Below are positions 50,094 through 60,041 of a stretch of DNA of 64,000 nt, piece after piece. The position numbers were made by a program, and so were the translations under genes. Within the stretch, counting starts at the first letter, position 1, and each line of letters starts with the position of its first letter. A model generated the notes under the pieces. It saw nothing but the letters and a program-made list of their open reading frames with translations. It was not told where the DNA came from and did not search any database. Origin of the DNA: Levilactobacillus yonginensis (GTDB lineage Bacteria; Bacillota; Bacilli; Lactobacillales; Lactobacillaceae); contig NZ_OZ061549.1 of NCBI RefSeq assembly GCF_964065165.1, forward strand, positions 2,542,001-2,606,000. The letters are read 5' to 3'.

Positions 50094-51506
50094 TTGGCAC
50101 GATCTCATCAACTCTTTATTAAGAAACAGGTGCAAACGGATCTCTATAAAAAAACGGGGTTGGAAAAAACGTTGACGGCGTTTTCTCTGACGACGATGGG
50201 TATCGGTGCAATTGTCGGTGCCGGAATTTTTATCACCCCGGGCCTGATTGCTGCTAACTACGCCGGTCCTGGCGTGATGTTGTCGTATTTAATTGCTGTG
50301 GTCGTCTGTGCGATGGCTGCCCTGTGTTATTCAGAGTTTTCGTCAACGATTCCGCTGGCGGGGAGTGCCTACACTTACGTCTATGCTGTTTTTGGTGAAT
50401 TTACCGCCTGGATTTTGGGGTGGGCGTTAATTTCTGAATATCTCTTTGCCGTGTCATCCGTGGCGGTCAGCTGGTCCTCATATTTTCAGAGCTTACTAGC
50501 GGGCTTTGGATTCAAGCTTCCCGTATTTTTCCGCGCAGCTGCTGGTACAGCTGGCGTGAAGGGTGGGGCCATCGATCTGGTTGCCTTAGTGATCACCATG
50601 TTGGTAGCCTGGCTCCTGTCCAAAGGGATTCGCGAGTCCGCCAGAATTAACAACATTATGGTTATCGTTAAAATTTTAGTCATCTTGTTATTTATTGGTA
50701 TCGCCGTCTTCTACGTTAAGCCGGCAAACTATAACCCATTTCTGCCTTTTGGAACGGCTGGTATTTTTAAGGGGGCTGCGGTCGCCTTTTACGCCTATAT
50801 TGGGTTTGACGCTGTTTCAACAGCTAGTGAAGAGGTCAAGAATCCTAAGCGAAATATGCCAATTGGAATTATCTCGTCCCTGTTGGTGGCTGCGGTTCTG
50901 TACATTGGTCTATCTGCTGTTTTAGTTGGTGTCGTGCACTACACTAAGTTGAGTGTGGCCGATCCGGTGGCTTTAGCCCTGAGCCTCATTCATCAGAACT
51001 GGGCGTCCGGTGTGGTTTCCTTTGGGGCCATCGTAGGGATGACGACCGTGTTGATCGTCATGTCTTACGGAGGGACGCGGTTGTTATTTGCCATCAGTCG
51101 AGACGGTCTGTTGCCATCAGGACTGAAGAAATTGAATCCGAAGACTCACGTTCCCGTAGCCAACACCTGGATTTTTGGCATTTTGGCCAGCTTATTTGCA
51201 GCGGTCATTCCCATCGATAAGATTGCCGAATTGGTGAACATTGGGACGCTGTCAGCCTTTGCCATGGTATCACTGGGTATCGTCTTCTTGCGGCATGACG
51301 AACGCTTTAAGAATTTGGATACCTCGTTTAAAGTGCCCTGGTATCCCTTCTTACCAATTGCATCGTTCTTAGCTTGTCTCTACCTCATGACACAGCTGCA
51401 GGCCTTCACCTGGCTGGCATTTGCCGTCTGGGTCGTCCTGGGTCTGATCGTCTACATGAGCTACGGTTACCAGCATAGCGTGGTACGCCAGCAAGTTAAG
51501 GGTTAA
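50094..51506 (+). CDS. APC-family amino acid permease (CAT/YfnA-like)
   Basis: A 470-residue permease of the cationic amino acid transporter branch. Twelve hydrophobic segments; TM1 block TTMGIGAIVGAGIFITPGLIAANYAGPG (about 32-60), TM6 block AFYAYIGFDAVSTASEEVKNPKRNMPIGI (about 228-258) typical of YfnA/CAT proteins, and GGTRLLFAISRDGLLP. TTG start after AGAAGGAGGAG. Substrate not determined; cationic or branched amino acids are possible. It differs from the AAT-type lysP at 2986. Confidence 0.9.
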   Translation: MARSHQLFIKKQVQTDLYKKTGLEKTLTAFSLTTMGIGAIVGAGIFITPGLIAANYAGPGVMLSYLIAVVVCAMAALCYSEFSSTIPLAGSAYTYVYAVFGEFTAWILGWALISEYLFAVSSVAVSWSSYFQSLLAGFGFKLPVFFRAAAGTAGVKGGAIDLVALVITMLVAWLLSKGIRESARINNIMVIVKILVILLFIGIAVFYVKPANYNPFLPFGTAGIFKGAAVAFYAYIGFDAVSTASEEVKNPKRNMPIGIISSLLVAAVLYIGLSAVLVGVVHYTKLSVADPVALALSLIHQNWASGVVSFGAIVGMTTVLIVMSYGGTRLLFAISRDGLLPSGLKKLNPKTHVPVANTWIFGILASLFAAVIPIDKIAELVNIGTLSAFAMVSLGIVFLRHDERFKNLDTSFKVPWYPFLPIASFLACLYLMTQLQAFTWLAFAVWVVLGLIVYMSYGYQHSVVRQQVKG

Positions 51507-51557
51507 CGCTTTCATTTCGTGCTAAAATGGTCCTAGACTACCGAGAGGGATGACTGG

Positions 51558-52580
51558 ATGCGTTACCTAGCAAGTTCAAGCTTAGATATTCGCCAAAATT
51601 TAGCAACTGAAACGTATTTGATGGAGCACGCCGATCTATCGGAACCCATCCTGTATTTTTACATCAACTCACCGTGTATCATTGTCGGCCGCTACCAAAA
51701 TGTGCTGGCTGAAATCAATCAGCAGTACGTTCAAGACCACAACATTATTCTCACGCGGCGGACGTCTGGTGGGGGTGCTGTGTACGATGACCTCGGTAAT
51801 GTGAGCTTCAGCTTTATTACCCAGGACGATGGGGATGCCGTGGGCAATTTCAAACGCTTCACGGATCCGGTGATCAAGGCACTTCATCAGATGGGGGCGA
51901 CTGGCGCCGCCATGACGGGGCGTAACGATCTGACCATTGCCGGCAAAAAGTTCTCTGGTAATGCCATGCACGTCGAAAATGGGCGGATGTTCTCTCACGG
52001 AACATTGATGTATGATGTGGATCAGACGCAGATTGCCAAGTCCTTGCAGGTACCAGCCGACAAGCTAGCTTCCAAAGGAGTCAAGTCGGTGAAGAGTCGG
52101 GTGACGAACCTGAAACCGTATTTCGATGAGGCTTATCAGCACCTGACGATTGAAGAATTTCGGGATACCTTGGCCAAGGAGATCTTAGCGGTCTCGGATC
52201 TTAAGGATGCCAAGACTTACCAGTTAACGGCGGCTGATCAGGCAGGTATCCAGCAACAAGCCGACCAATACTTTAACAATTGGGATTGGATTTACGGCAG
52301 TGATCCAGCCTATTCTCTGACCCGGCGGCAGCATTTTACTGCAGGAACGGTTGAGTTTGACCTGGATGTGGCTGGTGGTAAGATTCAAGCGATTCAGATT
52401 CACGGCGACTTCTTTGGCCAGCTGCCAATTGAAGAGGTGACGACTAAGTTGACGGGGGTGACCTACACACCAGCCGCTGTTGCTGCAGTTTTTGAGACAC
52501 TTGATGTTTCACGTTACTTTGGTAAAATTTCGAGAAATGAACTAGTTGATTTGCTAACAAAGCAGCCGACCGCTGAATAG
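51558..52580 (+). CDS. lplA: Lipoate--protein ligase A
   Basis: A 340-residue enzyme that activates free lipoate with ATP and transfers it to E2/GcvH lysines. The RRTSGGGAVYDDLGNVSFSFI block (about 72-92) is the lipoate-AMP loop, KKFSGNAM holds the catalytic Lys (about 132), and a C-terminal accessory domain follows from about 250. GAGAGGGA lies upstream. Lactobacilli salvage rather than make lipoate. Confidence 0.95.
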   Translation: MRYLASSSLDIRQNLATETYLMEHADLSEPILYFYINSPCIIVGRYQNVLAEINQQYVQDHNIILTRRTSGGGAVYDDLGNVSFSFITQDDGDAVGNFKRFTDPVIKALHQMGATGAAMTGRNDLTIAGKKFSGNAMHVENGRMFSHGTLMYDVDQTQIAKSLQVPADKLASKGVKSVKSRVTNLKPYFDEAYQHLTIEEFRDTLAKEILAVSDLKDAKTYQLTAADQAGIQQQADQYFNNWDWIYGSDPAYSLTRRQHFTAGTVEFDLDVAGGKIQAIQIHGDFFGQLPIEEVTTKLTGVTYTPAAVAAVFETLDVSRYFGKISRNELVDLLTKQPTAE

Positions 52581-52612
52581 GACGAGACTGGTCCATAGAA
52601 CTTGATTAGTCG

Positions 52613-52648
52613 AAGCGTTGCTGCAGAGACAGCAACGCTTTGTTTTTT
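52613..52648 (+). terminator. Terminator of lplA
   Basis: Perfect 11-bp stem AAGCGTTGCTG/CAGCAACGCTT, then TGTTTTTT. Confidence 0.93.
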
Positions 52649-52781
52649 ATTAAGGTTGCTGGGCAATCAGGAAACCTTAAGGAATTACCCCTATAATGGA
52701 CAAGTTGATTCATAAGATTAATTTTTTTTAGAACGACCACCTGGCAGTTTGCGGGTGGGTGAAAGGGTGGCTAACCAAACC

Positions 52782-53843
52782 ATGGAAATGGAAAAACGAC
52801 AACGACCAAGAAGAAAGCGACATCCAGTCCGTAACACAATTCTGATGCTGATTCTGGCGCTATTAGTGGACGGCGTGGCGTATGGCTATCAGAAGTATCA
52901 AAGTATCAAGAAGTCTGTTGACACGACGTACCAAGCATCCGGTGCTAAGAAGCTTCGGAACGTGAACGCAGTGTTGAAGCAGAAGAAGCCGATTTCGATT
53001 CTGCTAATGGGAACTGATACGGGGGCCCTTGGTCGGACGTTCCAGGGACGAACCGACAGTATGATGGTAGTGACCATCAATCCAGAAACGGCGAAGACGA
53101 CCATCACCAGTATTCCACGGGATACGGCGGTTTCAATCCCCGGATATGAGGATTATGGTACAGTTAAAATTAACGCGGCTTACGCTTATGGCAAATCTAA
53201 GACGGCCATTACGACCGTCCAGGATATGTTAAATATTCCAATTGACTTCTATGCCATTATCAACATGGGGGGGATGGAAAAGATCATTGACGAGGTCGGT
53301 GGTGTGGACTTGACGCCAACGTTGAGCTTTAGTTATGGCGGGTACACCTTTAAGAAGGACGTAGAAACGCACATGAATGGGAAACGGGCATTGGCCTACT
53401 CCCGGATGCGTGACGACGATCCCCAAGGAGATTACGGTCGGCAGACGCGTCAACGAAAGGTCATTATGGCGCTACTAAATAAGTCTGGTTCGGTCACATC
53501 GTTGTTGAACGAAAGCTTTATCAGTTCGTTGACCCAGCAAACGCAGACGGATCTGACATTTAACGATCTGACGGCACTGGCCACAAACTATCGTCGTGCC
53601 ACGAAGAGTATTAAGACGACCCACTTGCAAGGAACTAGTGAGACGCTTAACAGTCAGAGCATGGAGGTGGCCTCAAAAGCCGAGTTGCAACGGGTCACAA
53701 ATTATATTCGGACTGGTTTAGGTTTGGCTCACAAGGCAACCGGAACTATTGCTCAGGTTGATGCCTCGACCGGCGCAGCTGGTACGAGTAGCACGGGGAC
53801 CACTGATAACGGCAACAATGGTGGCCCTGGTGGCGGTTACTAA
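52782..53843 (+). CDS. LytR-CpsA-Psr (LCP) family cell wall ligase
   Basis: A 353-residue membrane-anchored enzyme that transfers teichoic acid or capsule chains from lipid carriers to peptidoglycan. A basic cytoplasmic start (KRQRPRRKRHPVR) is followed by one TM helix, then the LCP domain with DTGALGRTFQGRTDSMMVVTI, SIPRDTAV (catalytic Arg) and GRQTRQRKVI. The tail after about 320 is Gly/Thr/Ser-rich. Start uncertain: ATG 52782 has AAAGGGTGG about 12 bases upstream; in-frame TTG 52749 and GTG 52767 are alternatives. Nearby EPS genes make an EPS-attachment role possible. Confidence 0.9.
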   Translation: MEMEKRQRPRRKRHPVRNTILMLILALLVDGVAYGYQKYQSIKKSVDTTYQASGAKKLRNVNAVLKQKKPISILLMGTDTGALGRTFQGRTDSMMVVTINPETAKTTITSIPRDTAVSIPGYEDYGTVKINAAYAYGKSKTAITTVQDMLNIPIDFYAIINMGGMEKIIDEVGGVDLTPTLSFSYGGYTFKKDVETHMNGKRALAYSRMRDDDPQGDYGRQTRQRKVIMALLNKSGSVTSLLNESFISSLTQQTQTDLTFNDLTALATNYRRATKSIKTTHLQGTSETLNSQSMEVASKAELQRVTNYIRTGLGLAHKATGTIAQVDASTGAAGTSSTGTTDNGNNGGPGGGY

Positions 53844-53929
53844 TAGTCGTCGCACCTCGCTCGGTGACCAAGGATTCCACCCACTGTGGGATGCTTCAAG
53901 CTGTAATGAATAAAATGATTGTGATCAGT

Positions 53930-53963
53930 AAGAGCGCTGCAGGCTGAGGCCTGGGCGCTTTTT
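53930..53963 (+). terminator. Terminator of the LCP gene
   Basis: AAGAGCGC...CAGGC pairs with GGCCTG...GGCGCTT, followed by T5. Confidence 0.85.
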
Positions 53964-54065
53964 CTATGGGTATTATGCAATGGGGGTCCTGGTTGAGTTG
54001 CTTCTACCGGCGGCTTCGTTGTAGGGTAGGTATCAGTAGTGAACGTTGAAGGGAGTTATTGCTAG

Positions 54066-55109
<1,044 letters not shown>

Positions 55110-55113
55110 GGTG

Positions 55114-55142
55114 AGGGCGAGGCAGCGGTCTCGCCCTTTTTT
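55114..55142 (+). terminator. Terminator of rfbB
   Basis: GGGCGAG/CTCGCCC then T6. Confidence 0.93.
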
Positions 55143-55247
55143 AAACATTAATTTGCCGATATATTATAACCATTTGTTAGTAGCGTTATACGTGAATGAA
55201 TTAGTTCGAATGCCTTTTAATTGCTAAAACGAAAAAATGCAATAGGA

Positions 55248-55277
55248 TTGACTTGATTGTGAAAAATGGTTTATAGT
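55248..55277 (+). promoter_or_regulatory. Promoter of the EPS operon
   Basis: TTGACT (55248-55253), 18-bp spacer, TATAGT (55272-55277), with a leader of about 90 bases before the first EPS gene. Confidence 0.75.
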
Positions 55278-55373
55278 GTGGTAGTAAATATAAAAGTTGT
55301 TGTAAAAGCTAGCGCGCATTTGAACAAGTGGTGGTCTCTCACGTCAGTCACAAGGACCTACACGGAGGAGAGT

Positions 55374-56141
55374 ATGGAGTCAGAACAAACAATTAACTTG
55401 GCACAAGTAGCCAACATTCTACGGAAGCATGTCAGATTGATCAGTCTAACCACCCTGTTAGTCACAGTCTTAGCCGTGGTGGCGACCTTTTGGATCATGA
55501 CACCCAAGTATCAAGCAACGACCAACATTCTCGTAAATCGCCGGGTGACGGCGACGGAACAGGGCGGTCAGCTGCAACAAGTGCAGGCCGACGTCCAGAT
55601 GATCAGCACCTATAAGGACATTATCACCAGCCCAACGGTTTTGGAGTCGGTGAGCCGGGAGGTCCAGGGACTACCCGGTCATCCAGACGACTTGAAGCAG
55701 GCATTACGGATTGAAAATGAACCTAATTCACAAGTATTTTCGGTAACGGCAACGGCGATTAACCCACAAACTGCTGCGACAATTGCCAACAAGACGGCCC
55801 AGTCATTCAAGGATAAGATCGGCAAAATTATGCGGATCGATAATGTGTCCATTGTTTCGCCCGCAACCGCTAGTGGCGGAGCAGTTAGTCCTAAGAAGGC
55901 AATCAATATTCTCTTAGGTGTGGTGGTCGGTCTCTTACTGGGGATGAGTTTAGCCTTCATTCGGGAAGCAACGGATAGAACGGTGACGTCCGAGAAATTC
56001 TTGACCGAAGACCTGGGCTTAACCAGTCTGGGAATTATTGGCGAGATTCCTCAGGAACAAGCGCAGGGGAGCCGGTCAACTGAGTCAACGTTGACTGGGC
56101 AGACTAATACGCAATCACGGCGCATTCAAAGAAGGGTTTAG
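55374..56141 (+). CDS. EPS chain-length regulator / kinase activator (Wzz, CpsC-like)
   Basis: A 255-residue membrane protein of the Wzz family that sets EPS chain length and activates the BY-kinase encoded next. Two TM helices: LTTLLVTVLAVVATFWIM (about 24-41) and INILLGVVVGLLLGMSLAFI (about 180-199), with the extracytoplasmic part between them and a proline before TM2 in the family position. The cytoplasmic tail is Q/S/T-rich. ATG 55374 follows ACGGAGGAG. First gene of the EPS operon. Confidence 0.92.
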   Translation: MESEQTINLAQVANILRKHVRLISLTTLLVTVLAVVATFWIMTPKYQATTNILVNRRVTATEQGGQLQQVQADVQMISTYKDIITSPTVLESVSREVQGLPGHPDDLKQALRIENEPNSQVFSVTATAINPQTAATIANKTAQSFKDKIGKIMRIDNVSIVSPATASGGAVSPKKAINILLGVVVGLLLGMSLAFIREATDRTVTSEKFLTEDLGLTSLGIIGEIPQEQAQGSRSTESTLTGQTNTQSRRIQRRV

Positions 56142-56151
56142 GTGGTAGAGT

Positions 56152-56886
56152 ATGCAATGGTTCAGGCACAAGACACTAAGCGATGCCAGTCATAGAAATG
56201 GCGTGGGATTGATTACCGCGAAGGCGCCAGAGCACCAAATTGCTGAGCAGTTTCGCACGGTGCGAACGAACATCCAATTTTCCTCAGTGACTCACCCAGT
56301 TAAGTCGATTCTGTTCACCTCCTCTGCGCCTTCAGAGGGTAAGTCGACTGTGAGCAACAATTTGGCAGTCACGTGGGCTAGTCAGGGGGCGCGGGTAGTC
56401 TTGGTGGATGCAGATTTGCGGCGGCCCACGGTTCATCAAACTTTTGGTGTGGCTAATCGCTTGGGCATGACGAACTTCTTATCAGGTGTGGCAACCATGG
56501 TTGAGGTGGTCCAGGCAACGGCCATCCCCAATTTGGCGGTGGTGACCAGTGGGCCGATACCGCCCAATCCAGCGGAATTGCTGGGTAGTTCGCGGCTAAA
56601 GCAGTTATTGCGGGAGTTACAGGATAGCTATGATTTGATAATTGTGGACGCTCCGCCAGTCAATACGGTGACGGATAGTCAGTTGTTGGCGGCAGAGGTG
56701 GACGGGACCATCTTGGTGGTCCCCCAAGGAATTGCTACTAAGAGTGGCGTACGGCGGGCCCAACAACTTTTGGAGGCGGTGCACGCCAATGTTTTAGGGG
56801 CAGTGATGAACCGAGTCACAGATTTGAAATCAGATGGTTACTACGGACAGGTGTACCAAGGCTATTACGGTCGAACGGATAATTAG
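56152..56886 (+). CDS. EPS tyrosine-protein kinase (BY-kinase, CpsD-like)
   Basis: A 244-residue cytoplasmic bacterial tyrosine kinase. Walker A SSAPSEGKSTVSNN (about 51-64), Walker A' VVLVDADLRRP (about 81-91), Walker B LIIVDAPP (about 161-168), and a C-terminal tyrosine cluster GYYGQVYQGYYGR that would be autophosphorylated. Its partner is the Wzz protein just upstream; the phosphatase gene begins directly after its TAG. Confidence 0.95.
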   Translation: MQWFRHKTLSDASHRNGVGLITAKAPEHQIAEQFRTVRTNIQFSSVTHPVKSILFTSSAPSEGKSTVSNNLAVTWASQGARVVLVDADLRRPTVHQTFGVANRLGMTNFLSGVATMVEVVQATAIPNLAVVTSGPIPPNPAELLGSSRLKQLLRELQDSYDLIIVDAPPVNTVTDSQLLAAEVDGTILVVPQGIATKSGVRRAQQLLEAVHANVLGAVMNRVTDLKSDGYYGQVYQGYYGRTDN

Positions 56887-57621
56887 ATGGGGTTAATTGA
56901 TGTGCATAACCATCTTTTACCAGCAGTAGACGATGGCCCTAAAAGTCACGAACGAGCGTTGCAACTAGCTGAGACGCTGGTTGCCCAGGGTATCACCCAC
57001 GCCGTGTTGACGCCGCATCATTTGCGGGTTGATTACGTCAATCCCAAATGTGTCGTGCAAGAACGGGCGGCCGCCTTTCAGTCTGCGTTGCAGTTAGCAC
57101 GGATTCCACTGACGGTATTTCCTGGGCAGGAGGTCCATATGACGGGGGACTTGTTGCCCCGTTTGGCGGCCGACGATCTGTTATTTTTAGATGAAGTGGG
57201 GACTTACTTGTTGTTGGAACTGCCAGCGACGCACGTGCCGCAGTACACGGAAGACCTGCTATTTCAGCTGACACTGCGGGGGATTATCCCCGTCATAGCT
57301 CACCCAGAACGACATCCGGTGTTGCAACGGGAACCGGACCGCCTAAAGGGGTTAATCCGACTGGGGTGTCTGCTCCAGGTGACGGCGGGAAGTTATCTGG
57401 GAATGTTCGGGCAAGCTGCCCAGAAGTTAGCTAAGCAATTGTTGGCGAGTGTCCCAGGAATTTTACTAGCCTCCGATGCTCATGACCACTTGCGCCGTCC
57501 CTGCGTCTTGGCGGCAGCCTTTCAGCGACTAGAAGTTGTGGTGGGGCCAGACCGTTGTCGAGAAATTAATGAGAATGCCGTCGCCGTTGTCAACGGGGAA
57601 TCCCTAATAACGGGCGGCTGA
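56887..57621 (+). CDS. Tyrosine-protein phosphatase (PHP family, CpsB-like)
   Basis: A 244-residue manganese-dependent PHP phosphatase that dephosphorylates the BY-kinase. Metal ligands in DVHNHLLPAVDDGP (5-18), the H of TPHHLR, the E of GQEVH, the H of IPVIAHPERHP and DAHDH. ATG 56887 abuts the kinase stop codon, so translation is likely coupled. The kinase-then-phosphatase order is common in lactobacilli, unlike pneumococcal cpsB-C-D. Confidence 0.94.
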   Translation: MGLIDVHNHLLPAVDDGPKSHERALQLAETLVAQGITHAVLTPHHLRVDYVNPKCVVQERAAAFQSALQLARIPLTVFPGQEVHMTGDLLPRLAADDLLFLDEVGTYLLLELPATHVPQYTEDLLFQLTLRGIIPVIAHPERHPVLQREPDRLKGLIRLGCLLQVTAGSYLGMFGQAAQKLAKQLLASVPGILLASDAHDHLRRPCVLAAAFQRLEVVVGPDRCREINENAVAVVNGESLITGG

Positions 57622-57660
57622 ACACTTTTGCCACTCAGAAGAAAGGGTTAGGGATATTTA

Positions 57661-58329
57661 ATGGATTATCGTGACACAAGCTATCGGAGTAGTCTGCTTG
57701 ACCAGGCCAGACAACGACGCCGGTATTTATACCGAACGAGTAAACGGGTATTTGATTTGATGATGAGCCTCCTAGGACTGCTGCTCCTGCTGCCGGTGTT
57801 CATAGTGGTTGCTGTCTTAATCAAGTTGGAAGATCCCCGGGGACCCGTATTCTATTCACAAACGAGGGTGGGTGTGAACCAACAGCCCTTTAGAATGTTC
57901 AAGTTCCGCTCGATGGTGGTCGATGCTGACCATCGGCTCAATCATTTGTTGCAACAAAGTGATGTGGCTGGGGCCATGTTCAAAATGAAGCAGGACCCCC
58001 GAATTACTAGAATCGGCCGGGTGCTTCGTAAATACAGCGTGGATGAACTGCCCCAACTGCTAAATGTTTTATTGGGTCAGATGAGTCTAGTTGGTCCACG
58101 GCCGCCATTACCGCGAGAGGTGGCAACTTACACGGCTCATGATTTACAGCGGTTGACGGTGAAACCTGGTTGTACAGGATTATGGCAAGCAACGGTCCGC
58201 AATGAGGTGAGTTTTGCAGAAATGGTGTTACTGGATCTTCAATATATTGCGCGGCGGAGTTTTCTGTTGGACCTCTATGTGTTACTTTTAACAATTCGTG
58301 TCTTTGTGAAGCCAAACGGGGCTTACTAG
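57661..58329 (+). CDS. Priming sugar transferase (undecaprenyl-phosphate hexose-1-P transferase)
   Basis: A 222-residue polyprenyl phosphate sugar transferase that starts the EPS repeat unit by adding a hexose-1-P, probably Glc or Gal, to undecaprenyl phosphate. One N-terminal membrane helix LMMSLLGLLLLLPVFIVVAVLI, then the Bac_transf core KFRSM, DELPQLLNVLLGQMSLVGPRPPLPRE and KPGCTGLWQ. It lacks the large N-terminal domain of WbaP, as in EpsE/CpsE short forms. AAAGGG lies upstream of ATG 57661. Confidence 0.94.
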   Translation: MDYRDTSYRSSLLDQARQRRRYLYRTSKRVFDLMMSLLGLLLLLPVFIVVAVLIKLEDPRGPVFYSQTRVGVNQQPFRMFKFRSMVVDADHRLNHLLQQSDVAGAMFKMKQDPRITRIGRVLRKYSVDELPQLLNVLLGQMSLVGPRPPLPREVATYTAHDLQRLTVKPGCTGLWQATVRNEVSFAEMVLLDLQYIARRSFLLDLYVLLLTIRVFVKPNGAY

Positions 58330-58351
58330 GCATTAAGAAAGGGATGACCGA

Positions 58352-58801
58352 ATGAAGGTATGTTTGGTTGGATCCAGTGGTGGCCATTTGGCCCATCTGC
58401 AGTTATTGCGAGATTTTTGGGCAGACGAGCAGCGCTTCTGGGTTACCTTTGACAAGGCAGATGCACGGAGTCTGCTCAAAGGTGAGCGTCGAATCAACTG
58501 CTTCTTTCCGACGAATCGTAACTTGAAGAATCTTATCAAGAATACGTGGTTAGCGTTCAAGGTGTTGCGGCAGGAACGGCCCGACGTCGTCATCTCATCC
58601 GGCGCCGCGGTCGCCGTACCGTTTTTCTACGTCAGTAAGCTCCTTCGTATCAAGACGGTTTACATTGAAGTTTTTGATCGGATCGATGCGCCCACTCTGA
58701 CGGGCAAGCTCGTTTACCCAGTCGCGGACCTCTTCGTGGTTCAGTGGCCGGAAATGTTAAAGGTGTACCCCAAGGCAGTGAATTTTGGGAGGATTTTTTA
58801 A
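58352..58801 (+). CDS. Alg14-like glycosyltransferase membrane subunit (PssD/CpsF type)
   Basis: A 149-residue protein like eukaryotic Alg14 and streptococcal CpsF/PssD. It starts KVCLVGSSGGHLAHLQLL, the membrane-proximal UDP-sugar-binding half. Together with the next gene it forms a two-part transferase that adds the second sugar, usually Gal or Glc. Its TAA overlaps the next ATG by one base. Confidence 0.88.
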   Translation: MKVCLVGSSGGHLAHLQLLRDFWADEQRFWVTFDKADARSLLKGERRINCFFPTNRNLKNLIKNTWLAFKVLRQERPDVVISSGAAVAVPFFYVSKLLRIKTVYIEVFDRIDAPTLTGKLVYPVADLFVVQWPEMLKVYPKAVNFGRIF

Positions 58802-59292
58802 TGATCTTTGTGACGGTAGGAACCCATGAACAACCCTTTAACCGCCTGGTAATGGCCATGGAGGATTTAGTTGTGCAGGGCATTATTACAGAACGGGTCG
58901 TGATTCAGGCGGGGTACGCGACGGCGGTTGCTCATCACTGTGAGGTAACTGATTTTTTGAGCAATCACGATCTGCAGCAAGCGATGCAGTTGGCGGAAAC
59001 GGTGGTTTGTCACGGTGGGCCGGCCACCTTTATGCAGTCATTGGCGTTGGGGAAACGAACCATTGTGGTGCCCCGGCAAGCAGCATTTCAGGAGCACGTG
59101 AATGATCATCAGTTGACGTTTGCCCGCCAGGTGGAACAGCGGGGATACCCGTTAACTGTGGTTGACGACGTGGCCGAGTTAGCGACTATTTTTACGACGG
59201 CTCGTGACGTGACACACCAATTACCCTCGCACACACACGAATTTAACCATCAATTGGCGGGGGCGATTCGGCGGATGGGAGTGTTGGCATGA
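58801..59292 (+). CDS. Alg13-like glycosyltransferase catalytic subunit (PssE/CpsG type)
   Basis: A 163-residue partner of the Alg14-like protein. IFVTVGTHEQPFNRLV start and CHGGPATFMQSLALGKRTIVVPRQ (about 78-101), the GT28 nucleotide-binding region. ATG 58801 with GGGAGG upstream. The pair acts as one enzyme in homologous systems; the sugar is not known. Confidence 0.88.
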   Translation: MIFVTVGTHEQPFNRLVMAMEDLVVQGIITERVVIQAGYATAVAHHCEVTDFLSNHDLQQAMQLAETVVCHGGPATFMQSLALGKRTIVVPRQAAFQEHVNDHQLTFARQVEQRGYPLTVVDDVAELATIFTTARDVTHQLPSHTHEFNHQLAGAIRRMGVLA

Positions 59293-60041
59293 TTCCTAAG
59301 GTCATCCATTACTGTTGGTTTGGGGGTCAGCCACTGCCTGACAGTGTGGCACGTTGCTTAGCATCCTGGCAGCGCTTCTGCCCAGACTATCAGCTTAAAC
59401 GCTGGGATGAATCAAACTGGGATGTGACGCGAAGCCCATACGTGCGGCAAGCATACGCGCACAAGAAATATGCCTTTGTCGCCGACGTTGCCCGCTTAGA
59501 TGTTGTTGCTCAGTATGGTGGTATTTATCTAGATACGGACGTAGAACTGCTCCAGCCACTGGATGAGTTTTTAGCGTACGATGCTTTCTTTGGCATGGAG
59601 GAGCCCGGCCGGGTGAATACCGGTGTAGGATTTGGGGCAATCAGCCAGCATCCCATGGTATGTGAGCTGTTAGCGCAGTACCAGCAGCGTGATTTCATTT
59701 GTAATGGTCGGTCAGACTTAACAACTTGTGTCACGATTGCGGTCCCGTTATTCAAGGAGTGGGGGATACAACGAAATCGGCGGATCCAATTTCTACAGGA
59801 TAAGCGCGTCGTCATCCTGCCACCAACCTATTTTTGTCCGGAGGATCTCGCGTCAGGTAAGCGACAACTTACGGCACAAAGCGTCGCCATTCACCATTAC
59901 GCTGCTACTTGGAAGTCCGCCACCTCACTAACGGTTACTCGGTGGAAGGTCAGGGGCCGTCGCATTATTGATGCCGTTGGCGGGGAAGGGAGTTATGCAC
60001 GACTGAAATGCTGGTACAACGTGGTAAGGAGTAAGATTTGA
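59289..60041 (+). CDS. Glycosyltransferase with DXD motif (GT32-like)
   Basis: A 250-residue capsular glycosyltransferase of the Gly_transf_sug type. MIPKVIHYCWFGGQPLP start; ADVARLDVVAQYGGIYLDTDVEL (about 65-87) holds the DxD that binds a metal and nucleotide sugar. Overlaps the preceding gene by four bases (ATGA). Donor and acceptor unknown. Confidence 0.88.
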   Translation: MIPKVIHYCWFGGQPLPDSVARCLASWQRFCPDYQLKRWDESNWDVTRSPYVRQAYAHKKYAFVADVARLDVVAQYGGIYLDTDVELLQPLDEFLAYDAFFGMEEPGRVNTGVGFGAISQHPMVCELLAQYQQRDFICNGRSDLTTCVTIAVPLFKEWGIQRNRRIQFLQDKRVVILPPTYFCPEDLASGKRQLTAQSVAIHHYAATWKSATSLTVTRWKVRGRRIIDAVGGEGSYARLKCWYNVVRSKI